Shown here: in pieces, positions 53,353 to 64,000 of the stretch
Layout: every line of letters begins with the position of its first letter
Position numbering within the stretch: position 1 is the stretch's first letter
From: Anthopleura xanthogrammica
Lineage: Eukaryota; Cnidaria; Anthozoa; Actiniaria; Actiniidae
Length of the DNA stretch: 64,000 nt
Assembly: GCA_964019055.1 (NCBI GenBank)
Contig: OZ025208.1
Coordinates: 17,258,228-17,322,227 of the forward strand
Direction: 5' to 3'
Translations under genes and position numbers: made by a program
The notes under the pieces: model-generated
Databases searched by the model: none
The model's input: the letters and a program-made list of their open reading frames with translations, nothing else
Told to the model about the DNA's origin: nothing

Positions 53353-56300
53353 ATGACTTGGCTGACTGTAGTACTGCTGTTATATGCAGTACACTACAGC
53401 ACTTGTACTGAACAGAACGATCGCAAGCATGATGAATTCCTGTTTGATGCTTTTCCTGGTTCAATTCTGTCCTTTCCCATCCACACCAAAGACATCCAGC
53501 AACAAACCACTCAAGTTCCTGATAAAATGGAGTGTGTATTTGCCTGTGTTGGGGTTCCTTGGTGTCAATCTATGAACTTTCAAACCACAGCCCAGAATAA
53601 TGGACTTCATTTGTGTGAGCTGTTATCAACCGATAAACATAGTCACCCGAAGAACATGACACAAAACAACACCTTTACTCATCTCAGCATCAAGGTTAGC
53701 CCACTTTTGTAGTTAGAGGAATGATGAGATTTAAAAATTATACTGAAACTGCAGCTAACACACTAACCTTCCTCAGTGTTCCATAACCAAACTATAATTT
53801 AAAAATTTGATGGGATTCTTACGAAGAGAGGAAAACCGTAGAATTCTTCAATCAAGAGGAAACTGACCACAATGTAGTATGGGCGGCAAAATATGTATCT
53901 GAAACTAAGGCCGGTATTAAAAAGTTTAGTTTACACGGTGCGCAAAAATTCCAATAGAGTTTGAAACAAAATGTTGCGTGTTCCAATTCTAGGGAAGTGT
54001 TTAGTGCACATAATGTTATCATTTGTGTATCATTTGGTACAAGGTATAATACACTTTCAAATATGGGTCAAATTTACAAATATCATTGTTTTGTTCAAGT
54101 GTTGTTTTTTTTTGAAAAACGATATATCTTTATTGTTTAAAACAATCACGAATCAATAGACTTTCCAAAAGTCCTCTGTTCCTTTTTTTTTTTTTTTTTT
54201 GCTGGCGGGACTGACGACTTTTCATCTCTGTTTCGCGCCAAATTTACCGACGGGTTTTTCCGTCGGTGAATGAGTTATAAATTGGCGACATTGGCGACGG
54301 AAATCGAATCCCTGCAAGGGAAACAAGTCGTCCACTCGCGACTTCGTCGCTCTCGCCATATTTTCTTTTCATCCATGAACAGGGAGAGGAAAAGAGAGTG
54401 GACGACTTGAAGCAAGTCTAGGTATTGATTGGTGGTAATGCATTTCCGAGTGAGTCAAATAACATAGACGAAGACGCCATGTTGGATGCTAATGAGAAGT
54501 TTTTCATGGCCACCAACCGCGGTGACATTAGTACTTACATTCAAACTTCTGGAGGCCTTTTTTTCTTTTTACTAGGAACATTAATCTGTTTTTCCTCGTG
54601 TAGAATTAAGACTATAAGTATTTGTTAAGTATATATCGATAATTCTATTTTTAAATAGACTCCTTGTGAACAACAACCTTGTCTCAATGGTGGCACCTGC
54701 AGCCTTCACAACAACAGGCAGGAATATCTCTGTCAATGTAAGACAGGATTCGATGGTAACAAATGCCAAAATGGTGAGTTCTTAGCCAACTTAAAAATTA
54801 TTAAAGTCCCTGATCATGAAGACACATCACAGAACTTTTAAGCAATCTGATTGAGTACATGGAAATCGCTAAAAATAAAATGCTTTACTAGAGAAATGTT
54901 TTCAAACATTCTTGCTTAAAATAAAATTTTGCACGGAATTTTCTAAGGGTTCCCAAAGCTGTTTGGCGACATTCTCTCTCTATATTTTTTTCTACAATTC
55001 AGAAGGACAAAAGCTATCTGTCTCAAACAAATACTCGCCTACTAAGCAATGATTATCGTCATAATACAAGATACAATAAGCAGTGATTAGCACTGTAAAC
55101 GATCCAGGAGAGCACTAACGGAGTGTTGAGTTACGATTTCTCTTTGACAATCTTCAGTTTGTTCTCATCAAAAGAAGACCAAATTGAGATAATTGTCTTC
55201 GTGATTCCATATTTATAATTGCCATATTTTCAAAGTCACGAAATTATGCGATTGCATTTATATGTTCCATAAAAGACTAATTCAACCATATAACTTTAAC
55301 TCAAAATATTATCAATCCTAACGATATTCTGGGATTTAAATGTCATATTTGACAGTCAAGGAAGTTATGCTTTTTACCCGAGTGAGAAATCAGTTTTCTA
55401 TGTGGTTTCGAGTATCTCTCCAACTTAAATAGTAAGACTTCATCGATACAGTGTCCGGCCTAGATGCAATATTTTTCCGGGCATGCTTCAGATTCCCAGC
55501 TTAGAACATATTTTTTTCCTGGCAAAATTATAGGTTATAGATTTAAGATTGGGGTGGCATATTCTGAAAGTTTTGAAGTTCTCCTTCGATGATCGGTTCC
55601 TTTGTATTCTCACACGCAATTTCAAATCATGTTAAATCAATAATTGACCATGCACTATTCTCAATTGAAACTTGTCTTGAAAATTATTCAATTTACAGAC
55701 TATTTAACTGGTATCAATAATATTCTTCCTTTATCGACTATTTTGAAATAGTTTTATTCTCAATTATTGTAAAGCACGCAAACTAGTACTTATTACAGTG
55801 TGAATCAAAAAACCATGGGCACCCAGAAACATTTCAGAAATCGTTTATCGTTCGTTGAACAATATGAAACGATTCTCTAACTACACGAAGTTTATCTGAC
55901 TACAAATCAGTCGAATTTCTTGCAGTTAGGGAGTCGTTTCAGATTGTTCAACGAGCGATACACGATTTCTGAAATATTTCTGGGTGCCCACGGTTTTTCG
56001 ATTTGCACTGTAAATTTACCGATCCCCGTCGAAATTGTTTTTGAAAATTAAAATATTTTTGAAACTTTGCTGACCGAAAAAAATCAGGGATACAAGATGT
56101 ATTGTAATTGGTTAAAAGAATATTATAAAAACAAGAAAAATCAAGACTGCAGAAGTGAATAGAACTGATAAAAAAAACATTACTTTATTGATTTTAAGAT
56201 AATACTGCCCACTTGGGGAAAAACTTGAAACAAAATTTGGAACTTTGAAACTTTGAAACAGTTACTGAGGAACTTTAGTTACTGTTTGAAGAATTGCTAA

Positions 56301-59300
56301 CAAATGAGAGATAGGGAAAAATGATAGAAAGACTGGCCTAATTCAAGGCACGGTTAGCTCACAGTTTCAATTAGAATTTTGCATGTTGGGTTTTGCTAAA
56401 GGAAGATAATAGGACAAATAGAAACTCTCAAATCAAGGAAGAGACCCGAAGAACTCTAGTGAAATGATATATATTGCCGAAACCGAAACCAACTCTTTCC
56501 CAAACCAAGGGAGGATACACTAAGGGGTTGGTATCCATCTTCCTTTTACTTTGAAAATAACAAGCAAAGAGGATAAAGTAAAACCTAAAAAGGGCGCTAT
56601 GTGATGTCTTTCTAGGTATAACAGCACCTCCCTGAAATCGTTTTAGATCCACTGTAAACATGTTATTCTTAACATTAACTTAAGTCAAAAAACTGACTGA
56701 CAAACAAAAAACAATTTGTGCCCAGTGTGTGGTTCCCACATAGTGATGTGAAAACCGATGTTTTCATCTTTTCTCATGCAACTATCTCATCCAACAATCA
56801 CCTGCTATAGCATCGCGCCAAGCATAATTAACTACAAAATGCATATTTAAAAAAAGATATCAGTATATTCACCATTTTTCATACATGGGTTCACTGGTCA
56901 AACATAAAGCATTCAGTCCGGGTTGCAAGGTTCAAATTTGAAACTACCTTGAAACCTTGCTTAAATGCTTTGTGCTTGACCAGTGAACCCATGTATGGAA
57001 AATGGTGTAACTTAGTTCGACCAAGAAACACCTATTCGTACTGACTGAAATTCCAGACTTTGATCCCTCGATGCATGGAGTAGATAAGGGTCAATTACAG
57101 TCCATTTTTTCACCTTTGTATTAAGGTGACTGACTACTTTAGCAATGAATAATTACAAAATGTTCTTAGAAAGATTGACAAGTTTTCGAAAGAAAAATGG
57201 CGGAAATCATGCTTTGCACACAAAAATTCATGGCTCAAAAATTAAAAGAGGTCTGGAAGCAATTTCCTTAGGAAATTACTTATTATATTACTTATTATTA
57301 CATTATTTTAGAAGACTAACTAAATATATTTGAAGAGAGTTTTAAAAATAAGCTAAAAATTTAGCATCTTGTTAGCTCAATAAACCGAAAATCCTACTCA
57401 AACGACAACAACAAAAACACATAAAACGCTTTTTTTATAAGTTTAAATAATTACGGTTTTTTTCAAGCTTTCTCAAAAGATTGAATTTTGACTGTTGTTT
57501 TAGTTGTCAAAATTCGGGTTTTTTGTCCTGTAGAAGTTCGAAACGTGTATGGGTCCTCAATAAAGTTTTGAAGGTTGTTATGCGGTTTTGAGCGATTTTT
57601 GTGCGCGCGCACATCGTGGGCTCAAATTGAACCGTCAAAAGTAGTCAGTCACCTTAAGCTGTTATGTTAGCATAGAAAAAGCTAACTGTTTGAATGATAT
57701 GTATTGGAAGATCGCTAATAGCACATATGTGTTCCGTGGTTACCTGAAGGAAAAACTACAGGCAACCCATAACACAAAATATAAGTAAAGTAACTGTTCA
57801 ATATTTTAATATTATTATTTTTAATAACATTAATAGTTATTTTATTTTATTATATATCTTTTTTTAACTTCTTTTCATTTTCTAAATTAATATTATTTTA
57901 TTACATTATTCATTAATTTATTAATTTATTATATTTGAAAGGTGAAACACTTGAATGATTTTAACTCACAGTAAAGGAGCTGTGATGAAAATTCCAATAT
58001 ACTTTTCCTGTGTCGAGTAAAAAAGAATATTACGAGTTTCTGAACTATGAATATTTCAATATTTGAACAGACGTGAACGAGTGTAGTGCTGGTACTCACA
58101 ACTGCCATACTCTCGCTACTTGTACAAACACTGCTGGTTCGTTCACTTGTCAGTGTAAACCTGGTTACCAAGGAGATGGAGTGACGTGTTCAGGTTGGTA
58201 ATGATTTACAGTGTCATCGTATAATTTTGTATATTAACAAAAAATTGCACTATTTAACTTGGATATCTCAAGTGGATCTACTTTTCGTTTTAGTGCGTGG
58301 TTACGAAGATTTGGAATTTAAGATAACCATATAATACTATTTTGATCCTAGATGTGAACGAGTGTACTGCTGGTACTCACAACTGCCATACTGATGCTAC
58401 TTGTACAGACACTGCTGGCTCGTTCACTTGTCAGTGTAAACCTGGTTACCAAGGAAACGGAATGACGTGTTCAGGTTTGTAGTTATTTTATATTGTTTTG
58501 AAACATTACTTTTGCCTGTGACATTGGTTTTTCAACTCAATAATATGGATGTCAAAAACGTTTTAGGGTGTCATCGTTGTATGTTTTCGTTAGCTAGCTA
58601 GATTAATTCAGTCTAGAAGTGTGAAAAACCACTTCGGTGACATCCGGAGTATAAATAAAAACTTTCTCGCCTTGCAGCATATTTTCGTTAAGTTACTTCA
58701 CAAATATTTAGAGGTCACGGTCATCATGATTAAAGGCTAAAAAAATTCCATATCATGCACAACCATTCTGAGAAATTTTTAGCCTTGGTGATAATGACGT
58801 TTGTAATATTTTAACCTAGATGTGAACGAGTGTACTGCTGGTACTCACAACTGCCATACTGATGCTACTTGTACAAACACTGCTGGTTCGTTCACTTGTC
58901 AGTGTAAACCTGGTTACCAAGGAAATGGGCAGGCGTGTATAGGTCAGTATTACTTTACGATGTTATAACTGATAAACTTACATATTAATCTCCACTTGAT
59001 GTACTCTTCGTTTTATTGCGTGGCTACGAAAATTTTTCCTTGACGATAATCATTGTCATACTCTCTTGATCCTAGATGTGAACGAGTGTACTGCTGGTAC
59101 TCATAACTGCCATACTCATGCAATTTGTTCAAACACTGCTGGTTCGTTCACTTGTCAGTGTAAACCAGGTTACCAAGGAGATGGAGTGACGTGTACAGGT
59201 TTGTATCCATAATGTAGAAAGTAATGAACTCATTCTTGACTCGATTGATGATATAGCAATGAAATAACAATTGAAATAACGATGAAATAATCATAGCAAC

Positions 59301-62300
59301 AAAATTTCTACGTATGTCTCCTTCTTATCATCTGAAGCTGACCCGAGAAAAGCAACTTCATCATAACTTGTATTTGCCCTGACGATAATCATTTTCATAC
59401 TTTCTTGATCCTAGATGTCAACGAGTGTACTGCTGGTACTCACAACTGTCATACTCGTGCTACTTGCACAAACACTGCGGGTTCGTTTACTTGTCAGTGT
59501 GGTCCTGGTTACCAAGGAAACGGACTGACGTGCACAGGTTTGAAAATAATAGGCAATACTGTTGTCAAACGCCATTATTCTTGGCCTATATAGAAAAATT
59601 TTAGTAGTTTTTAGGTCCTTCTTGGGAACTTTATTTCTAGTTATTTAGAATAATCGGCAAAGCTACCATAGTACAATAAAGCCGGGCTAGGATCCCGAAT
59701 TACTTTTCTCCATAGTTCCATGAAAACGTTGACATTAAGACCAGTTTTCGCAATATCTTGTTCCAGATGTGAACGAGTGTACTGCTGGTACTCACAACTG
59801 CCATACTAATGCTACTTGTACAAACACTGCTGGTTCGTTCACTTGTCAGTGTAAACCTGGTTACCAAGGAGATGGAGTGACGTGTTCAGGTTAGTAATGA
59901 TTTACAGTATTATCGTATAATTTTGTATATTAACTTAAAATTGCACTTTTTAACTTGGATATCTCAAGTGGATCTACTTTTCGTTTTAGTGCGTGGTTAC
60001 CAAAATTTGGACTTTAAGATAATCATATAATACTATTTTGATCCTAGATGTGAACGAGTGTACTGCTGGTACTCACAACTGCCATACTCATGCTACTTGT
60101 ACAAACACTGCTGGCTCGTTCACTTGTCAGTGTAAACCTGGTTACCAAGGAAACGGAATGACGTGTTCAGGTTTGTAAATCATCAATTTCATTTTATTTT
60201 CTTATTACTTTAAAGGAGTATAATTTCAAACTTTAATCACTCTTGACTTTTGTAGAGATTAAATAGAACCCACACAAATATGCCGGATTTAAAAACAGGC
60301 ACCTTCAAATCGACAAATACAATGGAAGAAAAGGCAACGTTAATAAAATTTCAAGACATATTGAAAATCAAAGCTGGATGGGATTTTTAATGGCAAATGG
60401 ACCTTTGTCCTCTTTTTTTAATGCCTCAGTTTTAATTCTTGAGCTACTAGTCAACTCTTTGTGTAGGTTCATGACCTTTGATAAACATATTTCATATGAA
60501 AAACTTATTTATTATAGATACTTAAATTTGATGTTAATGGTTAATATAAGCTGCTGCCATTATCAGAGTGGTCAATTTCGGCTCTGCGTTCAGTGCGTAG
60601 TTTAATCAAAATTCCAATAATTTTTGACCTTAAAATCATTATTTTCATTCTCTCTTGATGAAAGACGTGAACGAGTGTACTGCTGGTACTCACAACTGCC
60701 ATACTGATGCTACTTGTACAAACACTGCTGGTTCGTTCACTTGTCAGTGTAAACCTGGTTACCAAGGAAATGGCCAAACGTGTTCAGGTTTGTAATTACG
60801 TAAATGGTTGATAAAGTCCGAGGATGATAAAAGGTCTGATTACAAACATAACAATCACTAAAATAATAATTTAGAAAAACATATATAGCCGAGGGCATAT
60901 GAGATATTGTATGATTAAGTACCATTTCTCATGATCATGTAAGACCGAATATCAGTGCCCCTTAGTAGCAGTCTATATATATATACACGAAAACCAGAAT
61001 GGAGCCGTAATACTAAAATATGCCTGTAACAAAAATTCAGGCTTAGATAAAGGATTTGTTTGATGTTTTGTGCTCTTTGGCGTAGATTTCCGCAACTCGT
61101 CTTCTAATTTCACTATAGTGTGAAAACCACGTTTCTTTCTTTTCATTTTTCCCTATTCTTCTTCTTTTCATGTAATTTTTTTTCCACTGCACGAATTTCT
61201 TTCCGAACGAGAGGGATTTCGTTGAAAATCTATCACGTGACCGATTTGAACCAATGACAGCGCGCAAAATATTGACCGTTGGAATATAGTATGGAATATA
61301 CAACTTGTCACTTATATTTGTATTTATATTTTGTATTTTGAATATATATCATCATCTTTTTAATAATCTTTTAATCCAGATGTAAACGAGTGTATCACAG
61401 GCACTCACAACTGCCATGCCTATGCTTCTTGCACAAACACCGCTGGTTCATTCACTTGTCAGTGTAATTCTGGTTACTATGGAAATGGACAGACGTGTTC
61501 ACAGTTAGGTAAGACAATATTATTATACTTTCACCTTTTCGAATGCTCCTGGCCATTACAAGACAACACATACAATCGCGTATTTTATAACTCTCCCATG
61601 AACAAGAGCTGCAAGACTTTCCCCATACAATTTGCAAATCCTTGTTTTAAATATTTGATTTTGCATTCCATGTCATTTCATAGCCGATATTATGAGCGGA
61701 AACTTCACCTTCTTAATAATGTCTATGTACTTCTTCTATTCTATTTGTCATTTTAACAAAACTACTCAATTGAGGGAGGTAGGGTTAAGTGACTTGTCAG
61801 CACGAATGGCCTATTCTTTTGGTAATATTAACTTCACCCGTCCCTTCCATTCATTCCCTCTCTTTTAGGCTCAACCTCGAGTTACTCTGCATCAAGTACC
61901 GGACGATCTGGCACCATAAGGTCATATACTGTGTCAAGTACCAGGACTTACCTGATTCAAGCAGGAGGAGCACGTGGTGGTACTCATTCATACAACTATG
62001 GTACCAATCCAGGAACTTACCATGGTGGACGAGGCGCTACCAAGGAAGGTTTATTTCAATTATCCTCTGGTACTGTACTGAGTATTGTAGTCGGTCAACG
62101 AGGAGGAAACTCAGTCGAAGTAAAAGGTGGACGAGCAACAACACAAACTGCAGCACAGCTTGGTTTGTCTGTTGAAGATAACGCCGGTACGGGTGGTGGA
62201 GGAGGCAGTTTTGTGTATACCACAAGCAACACGCTTCTCATTGCTGCAGGTGGTGGTGGTGGAGCATCGGGAGGGTACAATGGTGTTGCCGGTCAAGCAG

Positions 62301-62764
62301 GTACGAGCGGTACAGCCAGCGTGGGTTCGACTACATCAAGTGCTGGTGCAGGAGGCAATGGAGGTAGTTCAGGAGCGTGTAACTCAGCTGGCGCAAGTTT
62401 CCATGGGGGATGGGGTGCTGGTTGGAGCGGACAGGGATGCATAAGATTAGGCACATCACATGGTGACCGAGGTGGATCACGTCTTCAAGGATGGGTCGGA
62501 GGCCTTGCTGGGAAAATGAATAGTGGTAATAACGGTGGACCTGCCCCTGGTGCAGTTGGAGGATTCGGAGGGGGAGGGGGTGGGGCAGAAGATAACGGAG
62601 CATCTGGAGGCGGAGGAGGGTACTCAGGGGGAGGTAGTGGTAAGAGGGAGAAGCAAGCCGGTGGGGGTGGAGGATCGTACTGTAGTGGAACCAGTTGTAG
62701 TGGTGCAACCGGAGGTAACTCAAACGACTATGGTTTTGTGAAAATTAGTCCTCTTTTAACCTGA
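53353..62764 (+). CDS. PAN-3: secreted PAN-EGF-(EGF)9-glycine-rich protein
   Basis: Exons: 53353-53694, 54659-54773, 58071-58193, 58352-58474, 58820-58942, 59076-59198, 59415-59537, 59767-59889, 60048-60170, 60665-60787, 61380-61508, 61869-62764; about 821 aa. Signal peptide from [18 protein letters not shown] and a PAN module like PAN-1. The first EGF is complete ([14 protein letters not shown]...CQCKTGF). Nine calcium-binding-type EGFs (DVNEC...[12 protein letters not shown]) follow, one per exon, each phase 1-1 and with the Asn/Asp hydroxylation pattern. The last exon is a 298-residue glycine-rich domain ([45 protein letters not shown]), the type found in the ALK/LTK receptor ectodomain; here there is no membrane segment or kinase. 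There is no SRCR exon. The 3.3 kb intron 2 is filled with MITEs. Probably a matrix or ligand-like protein. Confidence 0.88.
54324..54409. repeat. Inverted repeat in PAN-3 intron 1
   Basis: CAAGTCGTCCACTC is mirrored by GAGTGGACGACTTG. A second hairpin (GACGGGTTTTTCCGTC) lies just upstream at about 54249. The block looks like a degraded element. Confidence 0.6.
55793..56013. mobile_element. Palindromic MITE with TTACAGTG ends
   Basis: The left arm TTACAGTGTGAATC...GGGCACCCAGAAA is mirrored by TTTCTGGGTGCCC...GATTTGCACTGTAA. The stem spans most of 221 bases. Confidence 0.8.
56870..57007. mobile_element. Palindromic MITE
   Basis: CACCATTTTTCATACATGGG and TTCACTGGTCAA are mirrored by TTGACCAGTGAA and CCCATGTATGGAAAATGGTG. 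Confidence 0.8.
57121..57657. mobile_element. Non-autonomous transposon with TTAAGGTGACTGACTACTTT ends
   Basis: A 537-base element whose 20-base ends are inverted copies (AAAAGTAGTCAGTCACCTTAA at the right). It shares the TTAAGGT-ACT start with 18004-18870, so the two are probably the same superfamily. The short frame at 57145 is not a transposase. Confidence 0.8.
58071..61508 (+). repeat. Tandem array of nine EGF exons in PAN-3
   Basis: Eight units are exactly 123 bases (41 aa) and the ninth 129. Units 1-2 with their shared intron (58071-58474) are nearly identical to units 6-7 (59767-60170). Other introns differ in length, so growth occurred in more than one step. Confidence 0.92.
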
Positions 62765-64000
62765 AACAAGTTATCTAAAACGTGTGCATGTTTAACCTTC
62801 GTCTTCTCTAAGCTTAGTCGCACTTTTTATTTCTAACGAAAAAAGAAACTCTCAATTTCAGTCCAGATACTCGTTGAAGAGAATTCGTAATTCAAACTAA
62901 TACAGTACACTGATTCCGAACAAGGCGGACACGCGGGTTCCCTGTATTATTTTAGTGAACTTTGCATTTTGTACAAACTCGTTTGAAGTCTTGAGGATCT
63001 AAACTTTTAACTTTGTAAATGGGATGACTTTTACCAAAATTAAAAGTATGCTAACTTTCTATCCCTCACTCCACAAAAGAATGAGCGGCAGCTTAAAGTC
63101 ATTTCCACTATGTATGTTATCTAAAATTGGGATTTATATTTGCCTAAGGTTATACAGGAAAAGCTCTCTTCAGAGGATAAAAAATATTTAATTTTAGTTT
63201 TATGCACGAATAGATATCTAGAGTAAAACACTAGGAAGGTATAAAATGAACCATCATAAACCTATTGCTGGGTTTCAGATGATAAACGGTTTTCAATATC
63301 CTTATCTTGCCCAAATGGGGGTCAAGCACTGACTACCATGTGTTGTCGGCAAGAAAGAATTATATTAAAAACCTTGAGATTTATCTGATTAACATTGCCG
63401 AATACAGCACTAAAGCGATCTTTGCTGACGGCATTTTTAGCTCTTACTTTATCGTAGCTTTTTAATCCTCAGTTCAAACGTCGAACTTCACATGAGCCGA
63501 GCGCATAGAAAACAATGGATAATACTGAAGGCGGTCTTTTTTGAGTTCGGCTCATGAGAAGATGGACGTTTGAACAGACTCACGAATCAAAAGAGAATAC
63601 TTGTTTTAATAGCTCATAAAAAGCAGTCAAACATGTATTAACACTTATTTTTTCCATCTTACAAAGTTTTACCAAACATTTTCCATAAAGCGGTTTGCAT
63701 TAGGTCCAATCTACACATTTTGCTGTTTTCGGCTAAGTTTTCGTGATAACTCCAAAAGTACCTAAAAATTTTGAATTTGTAGATGTTACTATATATAGGA
63801 TTCTCTTTTGATTCGATGTTTTTCTATACTTGTAGCACGAAGATCAATTTAACAAAGGGACAAATTTGTCCTATTTTTAAAAATACGCTTCACTCACGAT
63901 TAACGCCATAACAGTTTTTATATTATAATGTAAATTAGCCATGCGCCCTTCCAGGCCAAAGGTCAAGGAAATCAGTTTTTTAGATTATCAGCTAGTTCTA
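62765..64000. other. Region downstream of PAN-3
   Basis: AT-rich 3' flank with no further gene. The only clear structure is the MITE at 63468-63584. No strong AATAAA was seen close to the stop. Confidence 0.6.
63468..63584. mobile_element. MITE family M, divergent copy
   Basis: CAGTTCAAACGTCGAACTTC with ATGAGCCGAG at the left is mirrored by CGGCTCATGAGAAGATGG and ACGTTTGAAC at the right, matching 30926-31043 in layout and length. Confidence 0.75.

Noticed and set aside
58071..61508. CRISPR-like regular repeats
   Set aside because: The repeats are 123-base coding EGF exons with splice sites and variable introns in a eukaryotic genome.
62331..62723. Antisense frame opposite the glycine-rich exon
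   Set aside because: Shadow of the Gly-rich coding strand; the sense frame joins the EGF exons in phase.

Overview
The window is eukaryotic, intron-rich and AT-rich: exons are short with GT-AG borders, introns carry SINEs, MITEs and long microsatellites, and the proteins are secreted animal modules (H-type lectin, follistatin/Kazal, C-type lectin, EGF, CUB, SRCR, PAN/apple, ALK-type glycine-rich). Module mix and repeat style suggest an anthozoan cnidarian, probably a stony coral or sea anemone. This is inference; no species can be named from the sequence. All genes found lie on the + strand. Exon models were built by hand from splice sites, reading-frame continuity and comparison between copies. 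HKL and PAN are working labels only.

Layout. (1) 1-8739: 3' part of HKL-1. (2) 13181-22769: HKL-2, complete, 15 exons, about 936 aa. (3) 25090-33077: HKL-3, complete but with a destroyed EGF exon, about 897 aa. (4) 34441-35786: PAN-1, a small PAN-EGF-SRCR protein. (5) 37093-47024: HKL-4, a divergent and larger relative (17 exons, about 1200 aa) with a second EGF, a CUB and a second SRCR. (6) 49272-50786: PAN-2. (7) 53353-62764: PAN-3, PAN-EGF followed by nine calcium-binding-type EGF exons and a glycine-rich domain. Intergenic stretches hold MITEs, SINE copies and simple repeats.

The HKL proteins are the core of the locus. After a signal peptide come three H-lectin-like modules (exons 2-6), a follistatin/Kazal module (exon 7), three more H-lectin-like modules (exons 8-12, same exon pattern as 2-6), a C-type lectin domain, EGF and SRCR. 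HKL-1 to -3 are recent tandem duplicates that also share flanking DNA; HKL-4 is old. The PAN genes are a separate family with the same secreted character. The two families share near-identical SRCR and EGF exons, all of 1-1 phase, so the locus looks like a workshop of exon exchange. A role in recognising glycans or microbes (immunity, symbiont uptake, adhesion) is plausible but only inferred.

The introns preserve a dated record: each tandem copy has private transposon insertions whose empty sites can be read in the sister copies.
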